Assembly: GCA_964495885.1 (NCBI GenBank)
Contig: CAZBWO010000007.1
Coordinates: forward strand, 1-64,000
DNA: 64,000 bases
Reading direction: 5' to 3'
Origin: PALG01 sp964495885
Lineage (GTDB): Bacteria > Bacteroidota > Bacteroidia > Flavobacteriales > Flavobacteriaceae
Shown: positions 1 through 8,641 of the stretch, piece after piece
How positions within the stretch are numbered: the stretch's first letter is position 1
Layout of the letters: each line of letters opens with the position of its first letter
The notes under the pieces: model-generated
The model's input: the letters and a program-made list of their open reading frames with translations, nothing else
Told to the model about the DNA's origin: nothing
Databases searched by the model: none
Program-made: the position numbers and the translations under genes

Positions 1-2287
1 CGTCCAAATCCGTGATGGTCACGTCATCGGTCACCGAAAGCGTGATGGAGGTACCAGCAGGGTCGTTGTCCGGGATAGCAGTCACAGTGGACTCCGTAGC
101 GGACCCCGTGGCAGTAGCCGGCTCGCCAACGCAAACGATCACAGGAGCTGTGGTATCTTGTACAGTAATATTGGCTAAGCAAGAAGAAGTGTTTCCACTT
201 GAATCTGTAACAATAATTTCAACTGGATTAACGCCTACGTCATTACAATCAAACATGGCTGTAGGACCAACTCCAGTGCCTCCAACTGTATAGTGAACCA
301 CTGTATTTACATCTCTATTTTGGAAGACAGATCCTGCAAAAGGATTACCAGCATTTTGTCCTCTTCCTACACCTTTAGTTACTTCTATATTCGCATCAGA
401 AACTAAGATGTCTCCAACAGGACCACCATTTGAATAATCTATAGCACTTGTTGTAATTGTTACTAAGAAGATACCTACGGTTTGTCCTGAACTAACAGGT
501 ATTCCAAGATTTAAATTAAGTGGTGTAGGTACATTTTGACCTTGCGAAGTAACTAATGCGCTACCTCCAAGGGTCCAGTCGCCAGATGTAGTTTCAGATC
601 CTAAGAATGTACCATTTTTCCAATACACAAATACTTCATGATCACCTGCTCCAGGGCTTCCACCGAAAGGCTCAAGATTCACATCGAAGGAATCAACAAT
701 AATATCATTGGTTGCATTAATATCAAACATGTTTCCGGCAGCACCGTTTCCATTTGTAAATCCGGTATTGAGGTCAAATGGAGTTGATCCACCAAATTCT
801 GTGGAAACAATAGCACAGTTATCTGATGAACTTGCTACTAATGCAGTAGCATCTACAGTGACATTACCGGTAGCATCTAGATCTACTGTGATATCTTGGC
901 AAGTTATCATTGGATCTTCGTCATCACTAACCGTGATGGTGAAAGTACAGGTAGTAGTTTCATTAGGTGCATCATCATTGGTAGCTGTAAATTCAATTAC
1001 AGTAGGCCCAACAGGGAATACAGAACCACTGGAAGGTCCAGCAGTTTGCATAACCGTAACAGTACCACCTTCTGGGTCAATTGCTACTGCGTCTGTAAAG
1101 TTTACTACAGCACCACAAACCCCTGCATCTGTCCCTACAGCAATATCCATAGGACAGTTTATAACTGGAGGTACTGGTGGGGCAAATGCTGGACTGGTTG
1201 CTCCTGTTGTAGAAGTTGGAGTTGTAGCTGCATATTTTCTAGCTCTAATCCAATCTACTTGCATTGATCCAGTTCCAGAACTAATTCCTCCAATATTCAA
1301 TTTTAGGTTTTCGTCTTTGGTGTAATCTACACCTGTACTTTTTACGATTGTTCCAATAGTTGGAAAATCACCAAATACGCTACCCGTATTTTCCCACGTT
1401 AAAGACCAAATACCTACAACACTACCATAGGAAATAAGCGATGAAGCCCAATTATGTCCTGAACAAAAAGTGCTTCCTCCACCACGAACGGAAAGCCTAG
1501 CTTGCGTAGTGTTGATGAGCATGGCATAGTTCTCTGTACTGGTTTCTTCTGCCCAGTATATCCCAGGCCAGTTTCCGGAAGCTCCATCAACTTGTGCTTC
1601 AGCGGTGAATACATCACCAATTGGGAACGTAGCATCTGAAATTAGAACCCCATTGGAGCTCCAACTTAAGTTCATGCTTCCTCCACCCACAGTTGGGGTA
1701 GCACTACCGCAAGAAGTACTAAAGTTAATGGTAGGGTCATCAAATCCTTCCCAAAAGGAAAATGTCATTTCTGCATCTGAGGTAGTGGTAGCACCAGCGT
1801 TTCCGTGATACATATAAATGGTTACCGTTCCTCCAGCGGGAATACTTGGAACGTTTACCCAAATTAGGGTAGAAGCAGTATTCATACCACTTTCAATGTA
1901 GTGAGGCATACCTGCGCAAGGATCTCCAAATTCAGTGAATCTAATATCACTACCGTCGGAATTCATTTCCCCAGCCATTACAAAACTCTGGGTATCTATT
2001 GTAAGAGGCACTTCAAAGTTGGTAAGTGCATTTCCTCCCGCATTGTCAATAGTGATTTCTGTAACCCAAGACCAGTTTGCGTCTACGCAGGGCATTCGAG
2101 TTGAATTAGATTCTCCAACAACATAACTTTCAGAATTTAGAATGGCGGGTTCGCCAAAATTGACTGTCTGAAAGTCTTGAGCAGAGTTACTTTCTAATTC
2201 ACTTGAAGTAAGTGAATTTTGGGCAGTTCCCATTCCGCAAAACATAAAAAGGGATGCTGCCCAAATAAAAAATAAGGCTTTTCTCAT
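1..2287 (-). CDS. Large secreted DUF2341/HYR/P-domain protein, 3' part outside window
   Basis: The frame is open from an ATG at 2287 down to the window edge, about 762 codons, with no stop, so the gene continues to the left. I translated it by hand. Residues 1-23 form a signal peptide (hydrophobic core, cleavage likely after TAQ). Residues about 65-150 match the DUF2341 pattern (ITIDNAGGNALTNFEVP, then a typical VNVPSIPAGGTVTIYMYHGN segment). A lectin-like stretch follows, then HYR-type immunoglobulin modules from about residue 374 (INCPMDIAVG ... CTFTITVSDDEDP) and again around 680-715. From about residue 735 the motif IPDNDPAGTS with ITDLD starts what looks like a proprotein-convertase P domain. 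Such mosaic flavobacterial proteins usually end in a T9SS sorting domain, but that part is not visible. Inferred role: cell-surface or secreted adhesin or enzyme-like protein, substrate unknown. Base composition changes sharply in the last 150 bases at the window edge. Confidence 0.85.
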   Translation of the reverse strand, partial: MRKALFFIWAASLFMFCGMGTAQNSLTSSELESNSAQDFQTVNFGEPAILNSESYVVGESNSTRMPCVDANWSWVTEITIDNAGGNALTNFEVPLTIDTQSFVMAGEMNSDGSDIRFTEFGDPCAGMPHYIESGMNTASTLIWVNVPSIPAGGTVTIYMYHGNAGATTTSDAEMTFSFWEGFDDPTINFSTSCGSATPTVGGGSMNLSWSSNGVLISDATFPIGDVFTAEAQVDGASGNWPGIYWAEETSTENYAMLINTTQARLSVRGGGSTFCSGHNWASSLISYGSVVGIWSLTWENTGSVFGDFPTIGTIVKSTGVDYTKDENLKLNIGGISSGTGSMQVDWIRARKYAATTPTSTTGATSPAFAPPVPPVINCPMDIAVGTDAGVCGAVVNFTDAVAIDPEGGTVTVMQTAGPSSGSVFPVGPTVIEFTATNDDAPNETTTCTFTITVSDDEDPMITCQDITVDLDATGNVTVDATALVASSSDNCAIVSTEFGGSTPFDLNTGFTNGNGAAGNMFDINATNDIIVDSFDVNLEPFGGSPGAGDHEVFVYWKNGTFLGSETTSGDWTLGGSALVTSQGQNVPTPLNLNLGIPVSSGQTVGIFLVTITTSAIDYSNGGPVGDILVSDANIEVTKGVGRGQNAGNPFAGSVFQNRDVNTVVHYTVGGTGVGPTAMFDCNDVGVNPVEIIVTDSSGNTSSCLANITVQDTTAPVIVCVGEPATATGSATESTVTAIPDNDPAGTSITLSVTDDVTITDLD

Positions 2288-2362
2288 AATGAATTAATTT
2301 AGTTTTTTATTAGTCAATTCAAATTTACTAAGAAAAGCTTAAGATAGGAAAGGATATAACAT

Positions 2363-2390
2363 AAAAAACCGTCACTTTGGACGGTTTTTT
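2363..2390. terminator. Bidirectional intrinsic terminator downstream of htpG
   Basis: An 11-bp perfect stem (AAAAAACCGTC / GACGGTTTTTT) with a 6-base loop. A and T runs flank it on both strands. It lies 26 bases past the htpG stop, so it most plausibly ends the leftward htpG transcript before the secreted-protein gene starts at 2287. Confidence 0.8.
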
Positions 2391-2415
2391 ATGCAGTTAG
2401 TCTATGAATTAGTCG

Positions 2416-4305
2416 TTATTTTATCATATCGTAACTTCGCTTGATAAAATGAGTAAGCGCTTCGCCCTTTAAAAGGTTCTTGCTAAGCTTTGCTAAATCT
2501 AGCGCTTGATTCACTAATCGTTCTTTTTTCTTTTGTGTTTTGGTATTCAAAATTTGCGATACCAATTCATGATTGGTGTTTACAACCAATTGGTACATTT
2601 CTGGCATTTGGCCCATTCCGAACATGCCGCCGCCGCCGGTTTGCTGCATTTCTTTCATACGGCGCATAAATTCTGGTTCGGTAATGATAAAAGGTTGCGC
2701 GTTGCTGTCCAAAGCTTCCAATTGAACTGTGAATTTTTCCGTAGGAACAATTCCCTCCAGTACTTCTTTAAGCGTAGCTGTTTCTTCTTCGGAAAGTTTT
2801 GATGGGTTTTCCTCCTCCTTTTTGATAAGATTTTCCAACGTATCACTATCTACCCTTACGAAGGAAACTTTCTCTTTCTCGCTTTCCATTTTCTGAAGCA
2901 GATGGGAAACAATTGGGGAATCCAGTAGTAGGATTTCATAGCCTTTCTCCTTGGCAGCTTCAATATAACTATGTTGCGCTTCTTCATTAGAGGCATAGAG
3001 AATTACCAATTTGTCATCTTTGTCTGTTTGGGAATCCTTAATTTTCTCGGTGAATTCCTCAAAAGTAAAATAGGTGCCATCAACAGTTGGGTAGAGTGCA
3101 AATTTCTGGGCTTTATCAAAGAATTTATCTTCCGTAAGCATTCCATATTCAATCACTACTTTAATATCATTCCACTTTGCTTCAAAGTCTTTCCTGTTTT
3201 CATCAAAGAGGCTCTTTAGTTTATCGGCTACTTTTCGGGTGATATAGCTAGATATTTTTTTAACTGCTCCGTCTGCCTGAAGGTAACTTCTAGAAACATT
3301 TAATGGAATATCTGGGCTATCAATGACCCCCCGAAGCATGGTTAGAAATTCTGGAACAATCCCTTCTACGTTGTCTGTGACAAAAACTTGGTTTTGATAT
3401 AGTTGAATTCGATCTTTTTGAATATTTAGATCATTGCTCATTTTTGGGAAATAGAGGATTCCCGTTAGATTGAAGGGGTAATCTACATTCAAATGAATAT
3501 GGAATAACGGCTCTTCAAATTGCATGGGGTAGAGCTCCCGGTAAAAATCTTTGTAATCCTGCTCTTCCAAATCGGTTGGAGGTTTGGTCCATGCCGGATT
3601 TGGGTTGTTAATGATATTATCTACTTCCTTGATAGGAGCGGGATCCTCTTCCTTTGCATCCTTTGGTTTTGGAAGAGTTTCGGTACGGGTTCCAAATTTA
3701 ATGGGAATGGGCATAAACTTGTTGTACTTCACCAATAGTTCCCTAATTTTGGATTCCTCTAAAAATGACATTTCCTCTTCACTAATGTGGAGGATGATTT
3801 CTGTGCCGCGTTCTTTTTTTGCGTGCTTTTCCAAGGTGTAGTTTGGAGATCCGTCACACGTCCAATGAGCTGCAGGTTCATCTTTGTAGCTTTTGGTAAT
3901 GATTTCTACTTTATTTGCTACCATGAAGGCAGAATAAAACCCAAGGCCGAAATGTCCTATAATCCCGGTATCTTCCCCTTGCTTATCCTTGTATTTTTCC
4001 AGGAATTCCTCTGCGCCTGAAAAAGCAATCTCATTGATATACTTTTTTACCTCGTCTGCGGTCATTCCTATTCCCTGATCAATAATGTGAAGCTGTTTCT
4101 TGTCTTTGTCAATTTTTACTTCAATAATGGGGTTCCCATATGCTACTTTCGCTTCACCTATGTTGGTGAGGTGTTTTAATTTTAAGGTTGCATCTGTTGC
4201 ATTACTGATGAGCTCCCGCAAGAAAATCTCGTGATCGCTGTATAGAAATTTTTTAATGAGCGGAAAAATATTTTCAACAGATACATTAATGGTTCCTTGA
4301 CTCAT
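2416..4305 (-). CDS. htpG: Molecular chaperone HtpG (Hsp90 family)
   Basis: Bacterial Hsp90, a cytoplasmic ATP-dependent dimeric chaperone. The 629-residue length fits the family. GHKL ATPase motifs are visible in the N-domain: the NATDA helix, DQGIGM and GHFGLGFYS. The middle domain and the C-terminal dimerisation domain follow in the usual order, ending SYDMIK. I chose the ATG at 4305 (MSQGTINVSVENIF) because that is the usual start of the family in flavobacteria. An upstream in-frame ATG at 4377 would add 24 residues (MTRCHICRNG...) that do not look like Hsp90 and would run through the probable promoter. It is transcribed alone and divergently from the fabH-like gene. Confidence 0.97.
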   Translation of the reverse strand: MSQGTINVSVENIFPLIKKFLYSDHEIFLRELISNATDATLKLKHLTNIGEAKVAYGNPIIEVKIDKDKKQLHIIDQGIGMTADEVKKYINEIAFSGAEEFLEKYKDKQGEDTGIIGHFGLGFYSAFMVANKVEIITKSYKDEPAAHWTCDGSPNYTLEKHAKKERGTEIILHISEEEMSFLEESKIRELLVKYNKFMPIPIKFGTRTETLPKPKDAKEEDPAPIKEVDNIINNPNPAWTKPPTDLEEQDYKDFYRELYPMQFEEPLFHIHLNVDYPFNLTGILYFPKMSNDLNIQKDRIQLYQNQVFVTDNVEGIVPEFLTMLRGVIDSPDIPLNVSRSYLQADGAVKKISSYITRKVADKLKSLFDENRKDFEAKWNDIKVVIEYGMLTEDKFFDKAQKFALYPTVDGTYFTFEEFTEKIKDSQTDKDDKLVILYASNEEAQHSYIEAAKEKGYEILLLDSPIVSHLLQKMESEKEKVSFVRVDSDTLENLIKKEEENPSKLSEEETATLKEVLEGIVPTEKFTVQLEALDSNAQPFIITEPEFMRRMKEMQQTGGGGMFGMGQMPEMYQLVVNTNHELVSQILNTKTQKKKERLVNQALDLAKLSKNLLKGEALTHFIKRSYDMIK

Positions 4306-4363
4306 GATTTTATATTTTAAGTTTTCCATCGTTATTTCAAAATGAATACCATTTCTACAAATA

Positions 4364-4376
4364 TGACACCTTGTCA
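4364..4376. promoter_or_regulatory. Palindrome in the htpG upstream region, candidate operator
   Basis: TGACACCTTGTCA is a perfect inverted repeat (TGACA-N3-TGTCA) 58 bases upstream of the chosen htpG start. It is flanked on both sides by CAAATA, so it sits between two AT-rich ATTTG elements on the htpG strand that could be promoter boxes. It is not the CIRCE sequence. No regulator is identified. Confidence 0.4.
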
Positions 4377-4438
4377 CAAATATTGTTTAAAGATATTTGC
4401 AAATAATTAAACAAATTTGTATTTTTACTTCAATTGCT

Positions 4439-4480
4439 ATGAAAACGAAGCTATGTTTTCTAACAATTATTATTGGTTAG
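4439..4480 (+). other. 13-codon leader-like ORF upstream of the fabH-like gene
   Basis: An ATG at 4439 reads MKTKLCFLTIIIG and stops at TAG. The start of the peptide resembles a signal or lipoprotein N-terminus. It is followed 9 bases later by a terminator-like hairpin (4489-4523) and lies about 110 bases before the next gene. It could be a leader peptide, the remnant of a lipoprotein gene, or chance. Confidence 0.25.
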
Positions 4481-4488
4481 GTTGTTTG

Positions 4489-4523
4489 AATTAGGGTGTG
4501 CAACAGCATACCCTAATTTTTTT
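4489..4523 (+). terminator. Terminator-like hairpin between the leader ORF and the fabH-like gene
   Basis: The stem AATTAGGGT / ACCCTAATT (9 bp, 12-base loop) is followed by a run of seven T, which gives the form of an intrinsic terminator on the plus strand. No recognisable gene precedes it on that strand, only the 13-codon ORF at 4439. It is therefore either the end of a small transcript or an attenuator in the fabH leader. Confidence 0.6.
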
Positions 4524-4592
4524 ATTCCTTGCATTTTTCTGAAAAACCAATATGAATAATTATATTGCTTTGATTTATCTAACTGAAATTTT

Positions 4593-5603
4593 ATGTATTC
4601 TTCAAAAATTACGGGTTTGGGTTTCTATGTGCCCTCACATGTAGTGACGAATGATGATTTGTCAAAATTCATGGATACCAACGATGCTTGGATTCAAGAA
4701 CGTACAGGAATCAAGGAGCGAAGATGGGTAGCTGATGGTGGTGAGGACACAACAGCCATCATGGGCGTCAAAGCCGCAACCATAGCAATTGAACGTGCCG
4801 GTATAGAAAAAGACGAAATAGATTTTATTGTGTTCGCGACTTTGAGTCCAGATTATTACTTTCCTGGACCTGGAGTAATGGTGCAGGAGGCATTGGGGCT
4901 TAAAACCGTTGGAGCGTTGGATGTGAGAAATCAGTGTTCCGGATTTGTCTACGCTTTGTCTGTAGCAGATAACTTTATCAAGACGGGTATGTATAAGAAC
5001 GTTTTGGTAATTGGAAGTGAATTGCATTCCCATGGATTGGACAAAACAACTAGGGGCCGAGGCGTTTCTGTAATATTTGGGGATGGGGCTGGAGCCGCAG
5101 TTTTGAGTAGGTCTTCAAATACCTCTCAAGGAATTTTATCTACGCACTTGCATTCCGAAGGAAAATTTGCCGAAGAACTAATTGTAAAAGCACCAGGGAT
5201 GGGTACCCGTTGGGTGACAGATATCCTTGAAGAGAATGATCCCAATGATGAAAGTTATTTTCCGTATATGAACGGACAGTTTGTCTTTAAAAATGCGGTC
5301 GTTCGCTTTTCGGAAGTAATCATGGAAGGATTACAGGCCAATAAGCTTTCTGTTTCAGACATTAATATGTTGATTCCGCATCAAGCCAACTTACGTATTG
5401 CACAATTTATTCAGAAAAAATTCAAATTGTCTGATGACCAAGTGTACAACAACATTCAGAAATACGGAAATACCACGGCTGCCTCCATTCCTATTGCCCT
5501 TACCGAAGCTTGGGAAGCTGGAAAAATCAATGAGGGGGATTTAGTTGTATTAGCCGCCTTTGGAAGTGGTTTTACTTGGGGAAGTGTGATAATTCGGTGG
5601 TAA
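4593..5603 (+). CDS. fabH: 3-oxoacyl-ACP synthase III family protein (FabH-like)
   Basis: A thiolase-fold condensing enzyme of the KAS III family, which joins an acyl-CoA starter to malonyl-ACP at the start of fatty-acid synthesis or a related pathway. The catalytic triad is complete: Cys115 in NQCSGF, His263 in IPHQAN and Asn293 in YGNTT. The glycine-rich FGDGAGAAV and the C-terminal AAFGSGFTWG are also present. At 336 residues it is of normal length. The active-site context DVRNQCSGF differs from the classical AACSGF. Bacteroidota often carry two KAS III paralogues, so this may be the paralogue rather than the housekeeping enzyme. It stands alone between two terminators. Confidence 0.85.
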   Translation: MYSSKITGLGFYVPSHVVTNDDLSKFMDTNDAWIQERTGIKERRWVADGGEDTTAIMGVKAATIAIERAGIEKDEIDFIVFATLSPDYYFPGPGVMVQEALGLKTVGALDVRNQCSGFVYALSVADNFIKTGMYKNVLVIGSELHSHGLDKTTRGRGVSVIFGDGAGAAVLSRSSNTSQGILSTHLHSEGKFAEELIVKAPGMGTRWVTDILEENDPNDESYFPYMNGQFVFKNAVVRFSEVIMEGLQANKLSVSDINMLIPHQANLRIAQFIQKKFKLSDDQVYNNIQKYGNTTAASIPIALTEAWEAGKINEGDLVVLAAFGSGFTWGSVIIRW

Positions 5604-5607
5604 CTGA

Positions 5608-5637
5608 AAAAGCCCCCCGAGTCTTCGAAGGGCTTTT
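5608..5637. terminator. Bidirectional terminator after fabH-like gene
   Basis: The stem AAAAGCCC / GGGCTTTT begins 5 bases after the fabH-like stop. On the minus strand the same stem is followed by five T, so it could also serve the leftward TonB receptor transcript that ends at 5781. Confidence 0.75.
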
Positions 5638-5780
5638 CAACCTAACATTCAAAATATTAAAGAGGCTAATCCAAATAAATTATAAAATCTGTTTAGGGTT
5701 TCTATCTTAATAGACTAGCTTTTTTGAAATTTGTTTCATCTGCCTGGTTACTTTAACGTTATCATAACATTTTAGGTGGT

Positions 5781-8321
5781 TTAGAAGATTCCGCCGCCAT
5801 CATCTTTCGTTCTATCATCCCTAGTTTTTCTGGATTTTGCACGGTACTTTCCGCCTCCAAATCTATAAGAGAGCCCTACGTTTATAGTTCGGCTTTCCCA
5901 ATTGAATTGTCCGTCCTGTCTAAAGGGTTGCTCTCCTTCAAAGGCAAAATACATGGTATCAAAAATATCGTTGAAATTAAGACTGAAGGTTCCGCGATTG
6001 TCCCAAAGGCTGTAGCGCATTCCTAAATTAACCATGAACATGGGCTGTACTTCAAACTGTATATTCCTGTTTTTTCCGCGGTACATGGTAAATGCTGAAA
6101 AGCTTAAGTTTTCCGCAACTTTAAAATTGTTGAACATGCGTACATTCCACGCAAGGTTATCCACTTCAATTTCCTGTCGTACAATGTCGGCTTCAGTTGG
6201 ATTCTGAATGGTATTGTCTAACGATTCTGTGATTCCTGTTTGCGTTTGGTTAAAAAGATCGAAACTTGCATTGAAACTCCACCATTTTGTTGGTCGGTAG
6301 TTACTGGAAAGTTCCACTCCATAGGCCGTAGTATTGTCAAAGTTGTCAAATGTAAGGATCAAACGGTTGAGGTCTGTACGGTCTACAAAAACAGCTCGGT
6401 TGATTTGATCTTCCACAATTCGGTAGAATACACCCCCCGTAATGCTTCCTTTACCAAGATTTCGGGTATAGTTCGCTTCCATCGAGTTGGTAAACTGTGG
6501 AATAAGGGTGGTATTTCCGAAAGAAGAAATTAGCGGAGTGCTCCATTCCCTAATTGGATTCACCTGGCTCACGCCTGGGCGGTCTACCCTTCGGCTATAG
6601 CTTACTTGGTATTGGTTTTTTTCTGAAGGGGAATAAGTGAAAAACGCCGAGGGATATACTTGAAAATAGTCATTTTCAAATGTTCGCAGTACGGTATCGC
6701 CATCCACACTAAGATTGATTCCTTCATTGGAAACCAAGTTAGAAGTATCGCTGGTTACAATCCCAGGAGTATAGGTTTCCAAAGTATTGGCAGTAACATC
6801 TACGGTTTCGGCGCGAACCCCAACTTGTAGACTAAATTTTTCCCAGTTCTTTCCGAAGGTCGCATACGCTGAATAAATATCCCTTTGGTAATCAAACGCG
6901 GTACTTGGCGAAGTAATAAGCGCACCTTCAATATTAAACGGATTTACGACTAATTGGGTGGAAGTTCTTGAAATGTCTGAATTAAACAACCGTGCTTCCA
7001 GTCCCAATTCTAATTTGGTAGTTTCAGAAAGCGGATTTACATAATCCAAATTAACAGTAAGCCTATCACGGTTTGTATCTACAAAGTCTAAGTAGTCATC
7101 ACTAAAACTAGCCCCTGAAAATAACCATGTAGCATCTTCGTTGTTTTCAAATTCATTGTAATCTGCTTCCAATTCAATATTGTGGCCTTCTTTGTCAAAA
7201 TCCAACTTATAATTGAAGTTGTACTGGGAAGACATATTATCTGTTTCATTGAAGAAATCCTGTGTTTGGTTTAGGGTCATGTCATTGTAATAGACAATGT
7301 CTGTTAAGCCAGCGGTTCCACCTTCAAAAAGGTTTTGATTGGTAAAAACCGAAATGGTATTCTTATCATTCAAATAGAAATCAATTCCAAATTTGAAAAG
7401 GTTGGAAGTTCGGTCATCATCAAAACGGAAAAACTGCTCTGAATTCTCTTCAATACGAAGGATGTTTCCGTAGTTTTCATTAATAGAGGTGTTATGTCCC
7501 CAGTTTCCGTAGAAATTCAACTTACCATTACGGTAGTTGAAATCTATATTGGAATTGAATTTAGGTTGGTTTTCATAGGCTAGGTTCACACTCGCGTTAC
7601 CATTGAATCCAATTTTCACATTTTTGTTGAGAATGATATTGATAATCCCACTCATTCCTTCCGGATTGTATTTAGCTGAAGGATTAGTAATCAATTCTAT
7701 TTGCTTAATGGAATTGGAGGGTAATTGTTTAAGGAGTTGTGCTACGGGAACATTGGTAAGTTTCCCATCTACCATTACCCGAACGTTTTGGTTACCTCGA
7801 AGTGAAAGTGCACCAGTTTGTTGGTCCACACTCACAGAGGGTAAATTGTTCATAATATCTGAAGCTGTAGGCCCAGAAGTAATAAGGTCTTTCCCAACCG
7901 TAATCACTTTACGATCCATTTTTTGTTGTATGGTGGAGGTTTCGGCACGAACGACTACTTCATCCAAAGCAGCAATATCTTCCTCCAGTTGAATGGTGCC
8001 AAGGTCAATTCTTCTACTTCCTTTTGAAATTTCAATTTGTGTACTATAGGCTTTATACCCTATATATTGAATGGTTACTTGACTTTTCCCTTCCGGAATG
8101 TCTGGGATTTCAAAATTCCCGTTGTCATCTGTCACACCCCCAGTGATGATGTTTCCGTTAAGGTCTTTCACAACTACGGTGACATAGGGAATTGGTTCCT
8201 GCAAGTTTTTGTCAATTACGGTTCCTGAAATTTTACCGGGTTTGTCTTCTTCTGGTCCTGGATTATTGGCTATGGTAGGAATAGATACAAGAATAGCCAA
8301 TAGTAAAAATAACTGTTTCAT
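5781..8321 (-). CDS. TonB-dependent outer-membrane beta-barrel receptor
   Basis: An 846-residue outer-membrane protein. A signal peptide (residues 1-18) is followed by a carboxypeptidase-regulatory-like Ig domain at about 30-115 (ISGTVIDKNLQEPIPYV, then TDDNGNFEI and IQYIGYKAY). A plug domain at about 125-235 follows (LDEVVVRAE, LPSVSVDQQTGALSLRGN, NPSAKYNPEGMSGIINI). The rest is a long aromatic-rich barrel of the OMP_b-brl_3 type, ending in a basic, glycine-rich tail. This architecture belongs to flavobacterial TonB-dependent transporters without a SusD partner. No SusD gene is adjacent, so glycan uptake is not implied; the substrate is unknown. The leader contains a terminator crossed by an overlapping ORF (see 8263-8511). 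Confidence 0.88.
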   Translation of the reverse strand: MKQLFLLLAILVSIPTIANNPGPEEDKPGKISGTVIDKNLQEPIPYVTVVVKDLNGNIITGGVTDDNGNFEIPDIPEGKSQVTIQYIGYKAYSTQIEISKGSRRIDLGTIQLEEDIAALDEVVVRAETSTIQQKMDRKVITVGKDLITSGPTASDIMNNLPSVSVDQQTGALSLRGNQNVRVMVDGKLTNVPVAQLLKQLPSNSIKQIELITNPSAKYNPEGMSGIINIILNKNVKIGFNGNASVNLAYENQPKFNSNIDFNYRNGKLNFYGNWGHNTSINENYGNILRIEENSEQFFRFDDDRTSNLFKFGIDFYLNDKNTISVFTNQNLFEGGTAGLTDIVYYNDMTLNQTQDFFNETDNMSSQYNFNYKLDFDKEGHNIELEADYNEFENNEDATWLFSGASFSDDYLDFVDTNRDRLTVNLDYVNPLSETTKLELGLEARLFNSDISRTSTQLVVNPFNIEGALITSPSTAFDYQRDIYSAYATFGKNWEKFSLQVGVRAETVDVTANTLETYTPGIVTSDTSNLVSNEGINLSVDGDTVLRTFENDYFQVYPSAFFTYSPSEKNQYQVSYSRRVDRPGVSQVNPIREWSTPLISSFGNTTLIPQFTNSMEANYTRNLGKGSITGGVFYRIVEDQINRAVFVDRTDLNRLILTFDNFDNTTAYGVELSSNYRPTKWWSFNASFDLFNQTQTGITESLDNTIQNPTEADIVRQEIEVDNLAWNVRMFNNFKVAENLSFSAFTMYRGKNRNIQFEVQPMFMVNLGMRYSLWDNRGTFSLNFNDIFDTMYFAFEGEQPFRQDGQFNWESRTINVGLSYRFGGGKYRAKSRKTRDDRTKDDGGGIF

Positions 8322-8641
8322 TGGGTGGTTGTTTGATTTTTGATTGATGATGGTTACACACAGTAACGTTCATAGGACGAAGTGAAACGGATTGTGTTAC
8401 ATGAGAGGTGTATTTTAACCTATTCTTAACATCTTGTTTCATCCCAAAAAAAAAGCCCGAAGCTCTCACTTCGGGCAGGTCTCTACTGCAATTATTAACA
8501 CTAACCATCAACGTAAAAATTTCACAGTAAAGACCGGAAATATTTCATAATATAGACGAAGGTATGATGTAATTGTTACAATGCATGGTTATTTTAACGA
8601 AGTTTTAATATGAATGATGGTTTATTTGTTAATTTTCGGGC
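8322..8641. other. Intergenic region between TonB receptor and CoA-binding protein
   Basis: These 320 bases hold no normal gene. The minus strand carries the receptor leader with an internal terminator-like hairpin at 8445-8476 and a short ORF that reads through it. The part nearest 8641 is AT-rich and probably contains the divergent promoter of the gene at 8642 (TAATTTTC, one base from the -7 consensus). Confidence 0.5.
8445..8476 (-). terminator. Terminator-like hairpin in the leader of the TonB receptor
   Basis: On the minus strand the stem GCCCGAA / TTCGGGC (7 bp, 8-base loop) is followed by about nine T, a strong intrinsic terminator form. No annotated leftward gene lies upstream of it and the receptor start is 123 bases downstream. 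It therefore looks like an attenuator or the end of a small RNA. Confidence 0.65.

Noticed and set aside
708..1325. 205-residue plus-strand ORF over the secreted protein
   Set aside because: The minus-strand frame is continuous with a signal peptide, DUF2341 and HYR modules; the plus ORF is its reverse-complement shadow.
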